DNA of 12,350 nt from Desulfobacter sp. (GCA_030145005.1 JAQYWJ010000045.1:1-12350); one strand, 5' to 3'; positions 1 to 6,830 are shown, numbered from the stretch's first letter. Program-made: numbers and translations. The notes: generated from the letters alone by a model not told the origin.

Positions 1-475
1 CTTTGATCTTCTCAAGGAACACAAAAATGATTCGGTTTTCAAGGCGCTGTTCCGCCAGGTCTTTAATGGCTTTTTCACTGATGCTGATGACCTGCCGGGT
101 CACTTCCGTTTTTAATGCTTTCAAAAAGGTTTGCTGTTCACTTTCCAGTTTATTGATGGATGCCTGCCGCAGGTTCTCGATTTCATCTTTGACGGCGGCC
201 GCCTGTTTGTCCCGCCACATCTCAATGTCATGACGGGCCTCGGCCATCCGCTTTTCTTTGGTGACGAAAAACAATTGCTTCTCCTTTTCCAGTTCAAGGG
301 CATTTTGTTTGGCTGTTTCTTCCGCCTTTTTGGCATGGGCCAGGGTTTGGGCGATTTTCTTTTCCCGCTCATCCATGACCCGGATGATGGGGGCATAGAG
401 AAACCGGTGCAGCAGATAAACCAGGAGCAAAAAATTAATAATCTGGGCTATTGTTGTGAAACCATCTATCAGCAT
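1..475 (-). CDS. atpF: N-ATPase subunit b (AtpF), partial at left edge
   Basis: This is the peripheral-stalk b subunit of the membrane rotary ATPase; it links the a subunit in the membrane to the alpha/beta head. The visible 158 residues open with a short polar segment, one hydrophobic helix (about residues 7-27, IINFLLLVYLLHRFLYAPII), then a long charged Lys/Glu/Ala-rich coiled coil, as expected for the family. The start is the ATG at 475-473, chosen because GGAGG lies 7 bases upstream; an ATG 4 bases earlier is in a frame that stops within 15 codons. The gene begins 4 bases after the atpE stop. N-ATPase b subunits are longer than those of ordinary F-ATPases, so perhaps a third of the protein lies beyond the window. 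Identity rests on position and topology, because b subunits conserve little sequence. Confidence 0.9.
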   Translation of the reverse strand, partial: MLIDGFTTIAQIINFLLLVYLLHRFLYAPIIRVMDEREKKIAQTLAHAKKAEETAKQNALELEKEKQLFFVTKEKRMAEARHDIEMWRDKQAAAVKDEIENLRQASINKLESEQQTFLKALKTEVTRQVISISEKAIKDLAEQRLENRIIFVFLEKIK

Positions 476-478
476 GCA

Positions 479-757
479 TTATCCTCCGGCTTGTGCAATA
501 AAGTAATTCCAGAAGGGGTTGGCAAAAATTAGAATCATGGCTACCACCAAACAATAGATGGCCGTGGATTCCACCATGGCCATGCCCACAAAAACGGTCC
601 GGGTAATGGCGTTGGTTTCATCGGGTTGCTGGGCAATGGCGGCCAGGGCCTGGGAAAGGGCCCGGCCTTCGCCCAGGGCCGGGGCAATGGAGCCAATGGT
701 CATGCACAAGCCGGCTGAAATAATGGATATCATTGCCACTAAAGCCAAATCACTCAT
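479..757 (-). CDS. atpE: N-ATPase rotor-ring subunit c (AtpE)
   Basis: This 92-residue, two-helix proteolipid forms the ion-carrying rotor ring. Helix 1 (about 5-29) runs into the loop GEGRALSQALAAIAQQPDE, with the loop Arg and QPDE typical of c subunits. Helix 2 (about 54-80) carries the ion-site Glu63 in the string VESTAIY. Ser64, Thr65 and Tyr68 match the Na+-liganding residues of Na+-type c rings. Glu30 in helix 1 sits where Na+ F-ATPases such as that of Ilyobacter have a Gln. The resulting pair of carboxylates is a known hallmark of N-ATPase c subunits. The ligand set suggests Na+ binding, but ion choice in N-ATPases cannot be settled from sequence. The start overlaps the atpB stop by 4 bases (ATGA), which implies coupled translation. 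Confidence 0.96.
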   Translation of the reverse strand: MSDLALVAMISIISAGLCMTIGSIAPALGEGRALSQALAAIAQQPDETNAITRTVFVGMAMVESTAIYCLVVAMILIFANPFWNYFIAQAGG

Positions 758-1455
758 CGTTGTTTCTCCTTTGAATTGGTTGTTGACGTTGTCTGAATTT
801 CCATGGCAGCACCGATATACACAGCCGCCAATATGGTAAAAATGTAAGCCTGCACCAGACCTGTGAGTAGCCCGAAAAGCTGCATGATCACCGGGAAAAT
901 CAATGGGGCGATGATCAACAGAATGGCCCCGATCATGTTGCTGCTCATGACATTCCCGAACAAACGGACCGCCAGGGCCAGTGTGCGGGAGAGTTCTCCG
1001 ATAATGTTAAAGGGCATCATGAAGACCGATGGCCGAAAATAGTTCATGAGATAAGGGACGCCCCCCATCCGTGAAATACCGTAAATCGGTACGGCAAAGA
1101 ATACACAAGCAGCCAGGGCGGTTGTGGTGGAAAGGGAGCCTGTGGGCGGTAAAAACCCCGGGACAACGGCGAGGATATTGGACAATGCGATAAACAGAAA
1201 AAGACTTCCCAAAAAAGGGAGAAACCCTTTGGGTTGGTAAGGTGTGGCGTCCTTTAACTGCTGCTGGATGATAGACACAACGATCTCCAATACACTTTGC
1301 CAACGGGAGACGTGAACATCAGATGTAAGCTTGCGGGTGATCCACCCTGATCCAAGGACCAGCAACGCCATGGTCAGCCATGTGAATACCAGGGTGCCGT
1401 TAACGGAAATAAAGCCCCACTGCCAGTAGATGATGTTATCCGGACTGATGGGCAT
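754..1455 (-). CDS. atpB: N-ATPase membrane subunit a (AtpB)
   Basis: Subunit a is the stator half-channel protein that passes ions to and from the c ring. The 233-residue product has five or six hydrophobic helices. The family signature SRTLALAVRLFGNVMSSNMI contains the essential arginine, Arg164, which faces the c-ring carboxylate. Other family segments are the N-terminal helix with W-rich flank, SNILAVVPGFLPPTGSLSTTTALA (about 92-115) and the C-terminal helix QAYIFTILAAVYI. The length is normal. The gene overlaps the end of atpR by 20 bases and atpE by 4, so translation is probably coupled; its own ribosome site is weak (a GAG 6 bases before the ATG). Confidence 0.96.
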   Translation of the reverse strand: MPISPDNIIYWQWGFISVNGTLVFTWLTMALLVLGSGWITRKLTSDVHVSRWQSVLEIVVSIIQQQLKDATPYQPKGFLPFLGSLFLFIALSNILAVVPGFLPPTGSLSTTTALAACVFFAVPIYGISRMGGVPYLMNYFRPSVFMMPFNIIGELSRTLALAVRLFGNVMSSNMIGAILLIIAPLIFPVIMQLFGLLTGLVQAYIFTILAAVYIGAAMEIQTTSTTNSKEKQR

Positions 1456-1771
1456 TGTCTCGGCTTTCTTTTTTAATATTGGGGGTTACCGGATTGGGAT
1501 TTACCGAACCGATCTTTCGGGTCAGGAAAAACCGGACCAGGGCAAACGCGATCAAGGAGATGATCAAGGCAAGAATGCCTTGCTGCAGTACCACCCAAAA
1601 CCCCGCCAGGCAGAAACCGGTACGGAGCAGGTAGCTTAATCCCAGAAAAACAAATGGACGAGACCGTTGATGAATGCCTTTTAACGTCCACCACAGGCCG
1701 CCAAAGTAAAACCATCCCAGGGCGGTACCCATGACCAGTGCAACGCATATGGATAAAAAATCAATGTTCAT
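1436..1771 (-). CDS. atpR: N-ATPase accessory membrane protein AtpR
   Basis: AtpR is a small three-helix membrane protein found only in N-ATPase operons. The 111-residue product has helices at about 4-26, 38-61 and 65-86. Arg50 lies inside helix 2 (SYLLRTGF) and Arg80 near the end of helix 3. Charged residues buried in the membrane are characteristic of AtpR and have been proposed to contact the c-ring carboxylates during assembly or ion-site loading. The motif GLWWTLKG after helix 1 also fits the family. The gene overlaps atpQ by 11 bases and atpB by 20 bases. The assignment rests on topology, the intramembrane Arg and exact operon position; the molecular role is not firmly known. Confidence 0.9.
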   Translation of the reverse strand: MNIDFLSICVALVMGTALGWFYFGGLWWTLKGIHQRSRPFVFLGLSYLLRTGFCLAGFWVVLQQGILALIISLIAFALVRFFLTRKIGSVNPNPVTPNIKKESRDNAHQSG

Positions 1772-2087
1772 GGTTTTCCCGTTCCTTTTTGATATTATTC
1801 CTTTCTCGGCTGATCCAGGTCCAGGCGTTTAAACAGCCCAGAATAAGGCCGATTGCCAGCAGCATCAGGGTCCAGGCGTATTGTCCGGGATACCGGGAAT
1901 CCAGCCAGATACCGATGAAAATACACACCACCATTGGGATGGCCACGGACCATCCCACCAGACCGAACGTGCCCAGGCCGAACCACAGGGCGTGTTCTTT
2001 TTTTCTTCTGGCCCGAAGTTTGCGTTTTTCCCGAATCTCAACGGCCTCTGAAAATTTTTTTTCTTTTTTATCGTCGGAATCAGCCAT
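1761..2087 (-). CDS. atpQ: N-ATPase accessory protein AtpQ (AtpI-like)
   Basis: AtpQ is a small membrane protein related to AtpI, the putative Ca2+/Mg2+-linked ATPase assembly factor family. The 108-residue product has a very basic N-terminal tail (EKRKLRARRKKEHALW, about 20-35), then two helices (about 36-61 and 72-91). The pattern GWSVAIPMVVCIFIGIWLD is typical of the AtpI-like hairpin. The C-terminal tail is short and charged. I chose the ATG at 2087-2085: it has GGAG 9 bases upstream and gives a usual-length protein that overlaps the atpC stop by 8 bases. An earlier in-frame ATG at 2138 would add 17 residues buried in atpC. AtpI-like proteins help c-ring assembly in other bacteria; the same role here is inference. 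Confidence 0.9.
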   Translation of the reverse strand: MADSDDKKEKKFSEAVEIREKRKLRARRKKEHALWFGLGTFGLVGWSVAIPMVVCIFIGIWLDSRYPGQYAWTLMLLAIGLILGCLNAWTWISRERNNIKKERENHEH

Positions 2088-2466
2088 TTTTTTCCAGCTC
2101 CATGAATCGGCGAATGAAATTGGCCTCCAGTTTGGCAACCGCGGTGCGGGCTTTTTTCTCTTGTTCGTCCACTACGGTGATCATTTGTTTCAAGGCCTGC
2201 TTGAGCTCGCCCAGCTTTCCCTTAACTGCCATGAGGGTGACCACCCTGACATGGTCTTTTTGCTTTACCAGAATCCCGCCTTTGACCGCCAGGAATTCTT
2301 CTTCTCCGTTATCCGTCTCATAGGCAAGGATGCCGGGGACCAGGGCCGTTACAAAATCAATATGCCGGGGAAGAATGCCGAAACTGCCGGCCGGTCCTTC
2401 GCCTACAATTTTGGTGACGACCACATCAAGAAAAATATCCGACGGTTCATAGATGGTTAGTTGCAT
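2080..2466 (-). CDS. atpC: N-ATPase subunit epsilon (AtpC)
   Basis: Subunit epsilon is part of the central stalk, connects gamma to the c ring and can inhibit the catalytic head. The 128-residue product has the N-terminal beta-sandwich (about 1-83) with the family signature GSFGILPRHIDFVTALVPG (about 27-45). A charged helical C-terminal hairpin follows (about 84-128, LGELKQALKQMITVVDEQEKKARTAVAKLEANFIRR). It starts 3 bases after the atpD stop and its end overlaps atpQ. The product is slightly shorter than typical F-type epsilon, which is usual for N-ATPase copies. Confidence 0.95.
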   Translation of the reverse strand: MQLTIYEPSDIFLDVVVTKIVGEGPAGSFGILPRHIDFVTALVPGILAYETDNGEEEFLAVKGGILVKQKDHVRVVTLMAVKGKLGELKQALKQMITVVDEQEKKARTAVAKLEANFIRRFMELEKNG

Positions 2467-2469
2467 TTT

Positions 2470-3861
2470 TTATTTTTTTATTGTCTCAAGCGATCCGATC
2501 ATATACAGCGCACTTTCCGGGATATCGGAAAATTCGTCGTTTAAAATCCGTTCACAGCCGGCAATGGTGTCTTCCAGCATTACAAATTGACCTTCAAGGC
2601 CGGTGAACTGCCGGGTGGTGAAAAACGGCTGTGTTAAAAAGCGCTCCAATCGTCTGGCGCGAAACACGGTTTTACGGTCTTCCGAGGCCAGTTCCTCTAT
2701 TCCCAGCATGGCGATAATGTCCTTTAGCTCCTCGTAACCGGCCAGGGTCTTTCGCACTTCCCGGGCCACGTCATAATGCTTTTGTCCCACAATCCTTGGT
2801 TGGAGCATGGCGGATCGGGATTGCAGGGGATCAATGGCCGGATAAAAGCCTTCTCCGGCCCTTTTCCGGGACAGGACAATGGAAGCGGATAAATGGGAAA
2901 ACGTATGTACGGCGGACGGGTCTGTTAAATCATCCGCCGGTACATAAACCGCCTGAATGGAGGTAATGGCCGCTTGATGGGTGCTGGAGATGCGCTCCTC
3001 TAATGCCGCCAGTTCGGTTCCCATGGTGGGCTGGTATCCCATCCGGGAGGGCAGCCGTCCCAAAAGCCCGGATAGTTCGGACCCGGCCTGGATAAAACGG
3101 AAAATATTGTCGATCAGCAGGAGCACGTCCTGTTCCTGATCGTCCCGGAAGTATTCCGCCATGGTCAATGCGACGTGTCCCACCCGGAATCGGGCACCGG
3201 GGGGCTCGTTCATCTGTCCGAAAACCATTACGGTATTTTCAAGCACGCCGGCCTGGGCCATTTCACGATAGAGGTCTTCCCCTTCCCGGCACCGTTCGCC
3301 GATGCCGCAAAAAATGCTCATGCCTTTGTGCTTGCCCACCATGTTGTGGATCAGTTCGGTGATCACCACGGTTTTTCCCACACCGGCGCCGCCGAACAAT
3401 CCGGCTTTCCCGCCCCGTTCCAGGGGCACCAGAAGATCAATGGCCTTGATGCCGGTTAAAAAAATTTCCTGGCTGGTGACCCGCTTGGAAAGGGCGATGG
3501 GGGGCTGATGAATGGGACGGTACGTGACGGCTTCAGGGGGGGCTTTTCCGTCGATGGGTTTTCCGAAAACATTGAACATGCGGCCGAGAAGGCTTTTGCC
3601 CACAGGGGCATCAAGGGACCGGCCGTCGGTTTTTGCAATGTCTCCCCGGCCGATGCCGGCGGTGGCGGTCAGGGCAATACCCTTGGCGCGACGGGCATCC
3701 ATGTGGGCCACAATTTCAATGGGAACGGTTTCGCCGTCACCGGCCCACAGCAGGGTATTTAAAGGCGGCAGGGTGTCGCTGAAATATAAGTCAACGATAC
3801 CGCCCCTTACGGAAATAACCATACCTTCGTTATGTGTATCTTGATCGATGTTGCCGCTCAT
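2470..3861 (-). CDS. atpD: N-ATPase catalytic subunit beta (AtpD)
   Basis: This is the catalytic nucleotide-binding subunit of the rotary head. With the ATG at 3861 it is 463 residues. Visible landmarks are the P-loop GGAGVGKT (157-164, Lys163), the catalytic-Glu segment GIGERCREGEDLY (Glu189) and the Walker B region LLLIDNIFRF (Asp251). ELSGLLGRLPSRMGYQPT follows, and near the C-terminus EELASED replaces the DELSEED lever. The sequence FSHLSASIVLSRKR replaces FAHLDATTVLSR of ordinary beta subunits, a difference I associate with the N-ATPase branch. A GTG two codons earlier (3867) is possible; the GGAG lies 4 bases from it and 10 from the ATG. It is the first gene of the operon, behind a likely promoter at 3903-3931. 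Being headed by atpD, not atpI/atpB or atpH/atpA, is typical of N-ATPase operons. Confidence 0.96.
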   Translation of the reverse strand: MSGNIDQDTHNEGMVISVRGGIVDLYFSDTLPPLNTLLWAGDGETVPIEIVAHMDARRAKGIALTATAGIGRGDIAKTDGRSLDAPVGKSLLGRMFNVFGKPIDGKAPPEAVTYRPIHQPPIALSKRVTSQEIFLTGIKAIDLLVPLERGGKAGLFGGAGVGKTVVITELIHNMVGKHKGMSIFCGIGERCREGEDLYREMAQAGVLENTVMVFGQMNEPPGARFRVGHVALTMAEYFRDDQEQDVLLLIDNIFRFIQAGSELSGLLGRLPSRMGYQPTMGTELAALEERISSTHQAAITSIQAVYVPADDLTDPSAVHTFSHLSASIVLSRKRAGEGFYPAIDPLQSRSAMLQPRIVGQKHYDVAREVRKTLAGYEELKDIIAMLGIEELASEDRKTVFRARRLERFLTQPFFTTRQFTGLEGQFVMLEDTIAGCERILNDEFSDIPESALYMIGSLETIKK

Positions 3862-3902
3862 GCTCACTGTGCTCCGTTTCAGTTAACGAAGACTGTCATA
3901 AA

Positions 3903-3931
3903 ATAATATGCTATCATAAATCCAGTACCAA
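3903..3931 (-). promoter_or_regulatory. Predicted sigma70-like promoter of the atp operon
   Basis: On the minus strand a -35 box TTGGTA (3931-3926) is followed by a 17-base spacer and a -10 box TATTAT (3908-3903). These match four and five of six consensus bases. The box lies about 40 bases upstream of the atpD start, giving a short leader with a GGAG ribosome site. The promoter is predicted from sequence only. Confidence 0.6.
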
Positions 3932-3963
3932 GGCTAAATATTATTGTATTGTCGTTGATCAAA

Positions 3964-4036
3964 GTGACACTTGTGGCCGCCGTTTGCCTATGATGGACTT
4001 GTAACGGCGGCCATTTTTTGAGACAAAAGATGTCAC
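3964..4036 (+). terminator. Strong hairpin plus T-run upstream of the KamA-like gene
   Basis: TGGCCGCCGTT (3974-3984) pairs perfectly over 11 bases with AACGGCGGCCA (4003-4013) around an 18-base loop, and six Ts follow at 4014-4019. This is the form of a Rho-independent terminator on the plus strand. Flanking complementary blocks extend the symmetry: TTGT/ACAA next to the stem, and GTGACA (3964-3969) with TGTCAC (4031-4036). It sits about 70 bases ahead of the divergent KamA-like start and no plus-strand gene ends upstream. It may therefore end a small RNA or act as a leader structure of that gene; I saw no competing antiterminator pairing. Its orientation does not fit ending any minus-strand gene. 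Confidence 0.65.
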
Positions 4037-4087
4037 ATAAAGTGAACCTTGGGCCAGATAATGTGAGACTTAGCAAAAGGGGGGATC

Positions 4088-6277
4088 ATGCTGACACTTG
4101 AAGAACTTGATAAAATTGCGATCAATGTTCGTTCTCATAAAATCCTGAAAGAGATACTTAAGGAGAACCCGATTCTGGATGAGATTCTCCGCAACGCCGC
4201 AAACGAAACCGAGGCCCTGGAAGGGGTTCGGCAATGGGTGTTAAACAGCCTCTATACAAGTCCGGCAGCGCTGAAATACTACAGGCGGGAAAAGACGGAT
4301 CACCAGACTTTCATTTCGTTGAAATGGAGCGACATGGCCGCCATCCGCATTCTGGACTATATCGATAATGCAGGAATTGAAATTGAGGACCTCAACCTCA
4401 AGGGAGCGATTGCCATCAGCAACCCGATCATGCTGTTGTGGCTGGCTGTCAACCATGGAACCGGAGGGGCCAAGCCGGCCTTTTTTGAGGATATGCTCTA
4501 TCTTTTCCGTCAATTCCAGGGGAAAAGCAAACGACGATTACCGGAACGTGAGGAGGTGGAAGAGTGGATGAACCGTTATCCTTCCGGCCTGGATCCGCGC
4601 ATTATCCGTCTTCGGGAGGAAAATCGTGACCGGATTCTCAACCTGATCATCGACCAGATCGACGCCGGCGAAAAACGGGATCCCAAATACAAATTTGAGC
4701 CGGGCATGACCCGGGAGGAAAAATACAACCTGGCCCTTGAGTGGTGGAAGGCTCGCCTTTTCCACCTGCGTTTTGCCTTCCGAACGCCCGAGATGATCAA
4801 CAAGATGCTGGGTTACTCCCTGGACCCGGACACCATGAAAATACTCGAAGACGCCAGGGAAGCCGGTATTCCTTTCTTCATTAATCCTTACTACCTTTCC
4901 CTGCTCTATGTCCGGGTACCTTATTTTGCCATTGGTGCGGACCTGGCCATGCGGGACTATGTTTTTTACAGCCGGAAACTGGTGGAGGAATTCGGGCACA
5001 TTACGGCCTGGGAGAAGGAGGACGCAGTCAAGCCGGGAGAGCCCAACGCTGCAGGCTGGCTGATTCCGGAGCACAATATCCACCGTCGCTACCCCGAGAT
5101 AGCCATCATCATACCGGATACGGTGGGTCGCGCCTGCGGCGGATTGTGTTCATCCTGCCAGCGCATGTACGGGTTTCAAAGCGGAGAGTTGAACTTCGAC
5201 CTGGACAAACTGAGGCCTAAAAAATCCTGGAAGGAAAAGCTGGCCAATCTGATGCACTACTTTGAAAACGACTCCCAACTGAGGGACATCCTCATCACCG
5301 GCGGGGACGCCCTGATGAGTTCGGACAGCTCCCTGAAAAACATCCTGGATGCCATCTACGAAATGGCCCTGGCCAAGCGGAACGCCAACAAAAAAAGGCC
5401 GGCCCGCAAGAAATACGCTGAGCTGGTTCGCGTGCGGCTTGGAACCAAACTACCGGTATATCTGCCCCAGCGGGTTACCCCCGAACTGATCAGAATTCTG
5501 GCTGACTTCAAGCGCAAGGCCACCAAGATCGGAGTTAAACAGTTTGTGATCCAGACCCATTTCGAATCGCCGCTGGAAATCACACCAGAGGCCAGAGAGT
5601 GTCTGCAGTCAATGCTCTCCGCCGGGTGGACGGTTACCAATCAGCTGGTATTCACAGCGGCGGCCTCCCGTCGCGGACATACCGCCAGGTTGCGGCAGGT
5701 ATTGAACGAAATCGGTGTTCTCTCCTACTACTGCTTCAGCGTCAAGGGATATATGGAGAACAGCTATAACTTCGCTACCAACGCCAGGATCGTACAGGAG
5801 ATGGTGGAGGAGAAAGTGTTTGGTAAGATACCGGAGGAGTATCATGAAACCATTGAGCATTTTCCCATGGAGGCTGAGAAAATGGTAGAGAACATCGCCA
5901 CCATCAAGGAAAAGGCCGGCCTGCCGTTCCTGGCAACCGACCGCAGCGTTCTCAACCTGCCTGGCGTTGGAAAGAGCATAACCTTCCGGGTCATCGGCAT
6001 CACACGCTACGGTCGCCGTATCCTGGAATTCGAGCATGATGCCACACGGGTGCACAGCCCCATCATCGAAAAAACGGGCAAGGTCATCATTGTAGAATCC
6101 AAGTCCATCCGGGAGTATTTGGACCAGCTTATCGATATGGGCGAGGTCATCGAAGATTACAACGGCATATTCGGCTATTCCATGGGTGAAACCGAGGATC
6201 GGACTCCGGTGTTCAACTACCCAGTGGACGAGGGAAACATCACCAGCGAGATCACGAACCTCCGGATTCCGAACTGA
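4088..6277 (+). CDS. KamA-family radical SAM / PLP protein, long divergent form
   Basis: The protein belongs to the lysine 2,3-aminomutase (KamA) family, whose members use S-adenosylmethionine, a [4Fe-4S] cluster and PLP to move an amino group. The CxxxCxxC cluster motif is at Cys350, Cys354 and Cys357 (ACGGLCSSCQR). Arg359 matches the substrate-carboxylate Arg of the family. LPGVGK places Lys629 at the PLP-lysine position (PGGGGK in clostridial enzymes). At 729 residues it is far longer than the usual 400-470. About 300 residues precede the core and contain no motif I recognise. By hand alignment, the two Asp residues that hold lysine's side-chain amine (Asp293 and Asp330 in the Clostridium enzyme) become Phe550 and Asn623. 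A longer insert separates this region from the PLP lysine (79 residues, against 44). Lysine is thus an unlikely substrate. The start has AGGGGGG 4 bases upstream. The gene stands alone, divergent from the atp operon. Confidence 0.88.
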   Translation: MLTLEELDKIAINVRSHKILKEILKENPILDEILRNAANETEALEGVRQWVLNSLYTSPAALKYYRREKTDHQTFISLKWSDMAAIRILDYIDNAGIEIEDLNLKGAIAISNPIMLLWLAVNHGTGGAKPAFFEDMLYLFRQFQGKSKRRLPEREEVEEWMNRYPSGLDPRIIRLREENRDRILNLIIDQIDAGEKRDPKYKFEPGMTREEKYNLALEWWKARLFHLRFAFRTPEMINKMLGYSLDPDTMKILEDAREAGIPFFINPYYLSLLYVRVPYFAIGADLAMRDYVFYSRKLVEEFGHITAWEKEDAVKPGEPNAAGWLIPEHNIHRRYPEIAIIIPDTVGRACGGLCSSCQRMYGFQSGELNFDLDKLRPKKSWKEKLANLMHYFENDSQLRDILITGGDALMSSDSSLKNILDAIYEMALAKRNANKKRPARKKYAELVRVRLGTKLPVYLPQRVTPELIRILADFKRKATKIGVKQFVIQTHFESPLEITPEARECLQSMLSAGWTVTNQLVFTAAASRRGHTARLRQVLNEIGVLSYYCFSVKGYMENSYNFATNARIVQEMVEEKVFGKIPEEYHETIEHFPMEAEKMVENIATIKEKAGLPFLATDRSVLNLPGVGKSITFRVIGITRYGRRILEFEHDATRVHSPIIEKTGKVIIVESKSIREYLDQLIDMGEVIEDYNGIFGYSMGETEDRTPVFNYPVDEGNITSEITNLRIPN

Positions 6278-6355
6278 TACTTTCCCGCCCGAGGTGCTTC
6301 AAAAAACCAGGGGCCCTGGATATCTGATCAATTCCCGGGCCTCCACTAGTTTGGG

Positions 6356-6403
6356 GTCTTGAATTATAAGATTCTTATTGATTAAAAAGTAATAATTCAA
6401 GAC
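6356..6403. repeat. Palindromic unit with perfect 12-bp arms
   Basis: GTCTTGAATTAT (6356-6367) and ATAATTCAAGAC (6392-6403) are perfect inverted copies around 24 bases, within which ATAAG/CTTAT can form a smaller hairpin. There is no T-run, so it is not a standard terminator. The left edge, TTTGGGGTCTT then GA and TTAT, recurs with one base moved near 11788-11806, hinting at a dispersed REP-like family. It might instead be an operator or a processing site. Confidence 0.55.
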
Positions 6404-6468
6404 ATGACTCCGTCCGTGTGTTTATACATCGGTGTTACAATTTTGTTTAACCTCAACAAATTTCGTAG

Positions 6469-6474
6469 TATAAT
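6469..6474 (+). promoter_or_regulatory. TATAAT -10 box, probable promoter of the SGNH gene
   Basis: A perfect TATAAT preceded by GTAG lies in AT-rich DNA. The best -35 at 17 bases is a poor TTTAAC; TTGTTT lies about 20 bases upstream. If used, transcription would start near 6482 and leave a leader of about 350 bases before the SGNH hydrolase. The evidence is motif only. Confidence 0.4.
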
Positions 6475-6505
6475 TTTTTAGTTAAGAGCTATTGGATGTT
6501 ATGAC

Positions 6506-6537
6506 TGTCTGATAGTAATTGGACGCTTTATCAGACA
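6506..6537 (+). other. 9-bp hairpin in the predicted SGNH leader
   Basis: TGTCTGATA (6506-6514) is perfectly inverted as TATCAGACA (6529-6537) around a 14-base loop. It lies about 30 bases after the TATAAT box, so it would be near the 5' end of the transcript. It could be an operator for a dimeric regulator or an RNA stem. There is no T-run. Confidence 0.45.
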
Positions 6538-6716
6538 CTAACAAGCAGCGTAATCGACAACAAGGCCGGTTTTTATTTGTTTTTAAGTATCTGCTGTAGA
6601 TTTGTAAAAAGGAGGGGATGCTTATGGAAAAATGAGTACGATGCTATAAGTCAGGCAATCGAGAAATATTCTATGCATTAAAAATTTGATAGGTATAATC
6701 GGTTAACAACTGGGAA

Positions 6717-6762
6717 ATACAATGAAAAGGAGCCGGTAGAGAGGCTTTTCCCGTTTTTGTAT
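6717..6762 (+). other. Multi-part hairpin in the predicted SGNH leader
   Basis: ATACAA (6717-6722) pairs with TTGTAT (6757-6762), and AAA then AGCC (6726-6734, with a GG bulge) pairs with GGCTTTT (6743-6749). GGGAAA (6712-6717) can compete for TTTCCC (6747-6752). After TTTCCC comes GTTTTTG, so the alternative fold resembles a weak terminator. The structure sits 68 bases before the gene start. I do not recognise a known riboswitch class. Confidence 0.35.
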
Positions 6763-6830
6763 CACCTTTCGTTATGAATTGCAGAAGATAAACAATCTTG
6801 TAAAATTTAGAAAATTGAAAGGAGAAAGAA

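Larger units (their letters stand above)
6278..6830. other. AT-rich intergenic stretch with palindromes and a likely leader
   Basis: No convincing gene lies in these 553 bases. The first part after the KamA-like gene has a short GC stem (CCAGG/CCTGG, 6307-6319) without a T-run, so no clear terminator is seen. Then come a 12-bp-armed palindrome (6356-6403), a TATAAT box (6469-6474), and a 9-bp-armed hairpin (6506-6537). Next is AAGGAGGGG followed by very short reading frames (6615-6655, under 7 codons), then a third hairpin (6717-6762). The composition is clearly more AT-rich than the KamA-like gene. Confidence 0.6.

Noticed and set aside
1738..2460. Plus-strand frame of 240 codons opposite atpC, atpQ and atpR
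   Set aside because: It crosses three well-supported N-ATPase genes on the opposite strand and its translation shows no domain.
3879..4076. Minus-strand frame of 65 codons in the atpD/KamA-like gap
   Set aside because: It spans the strong hairpin and the predicted atp promoter, has no ribosome site and no family resemblance.
4538..5083. Long minus-strand frame of 181 codons opposite the KamA-like gene
   Set aside because: It is antisense to a well-supported coding region, carries no known motif and is explained by codon bias on the other strand.
6615..6655. Tiny reading frames behind AAGGAGGGG as a leader peptide gene
   Set aside because: The frames have under seven codons, with poor spacing for the first ATG and no run of regulatory codons. 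They may still matter as part of the leader.
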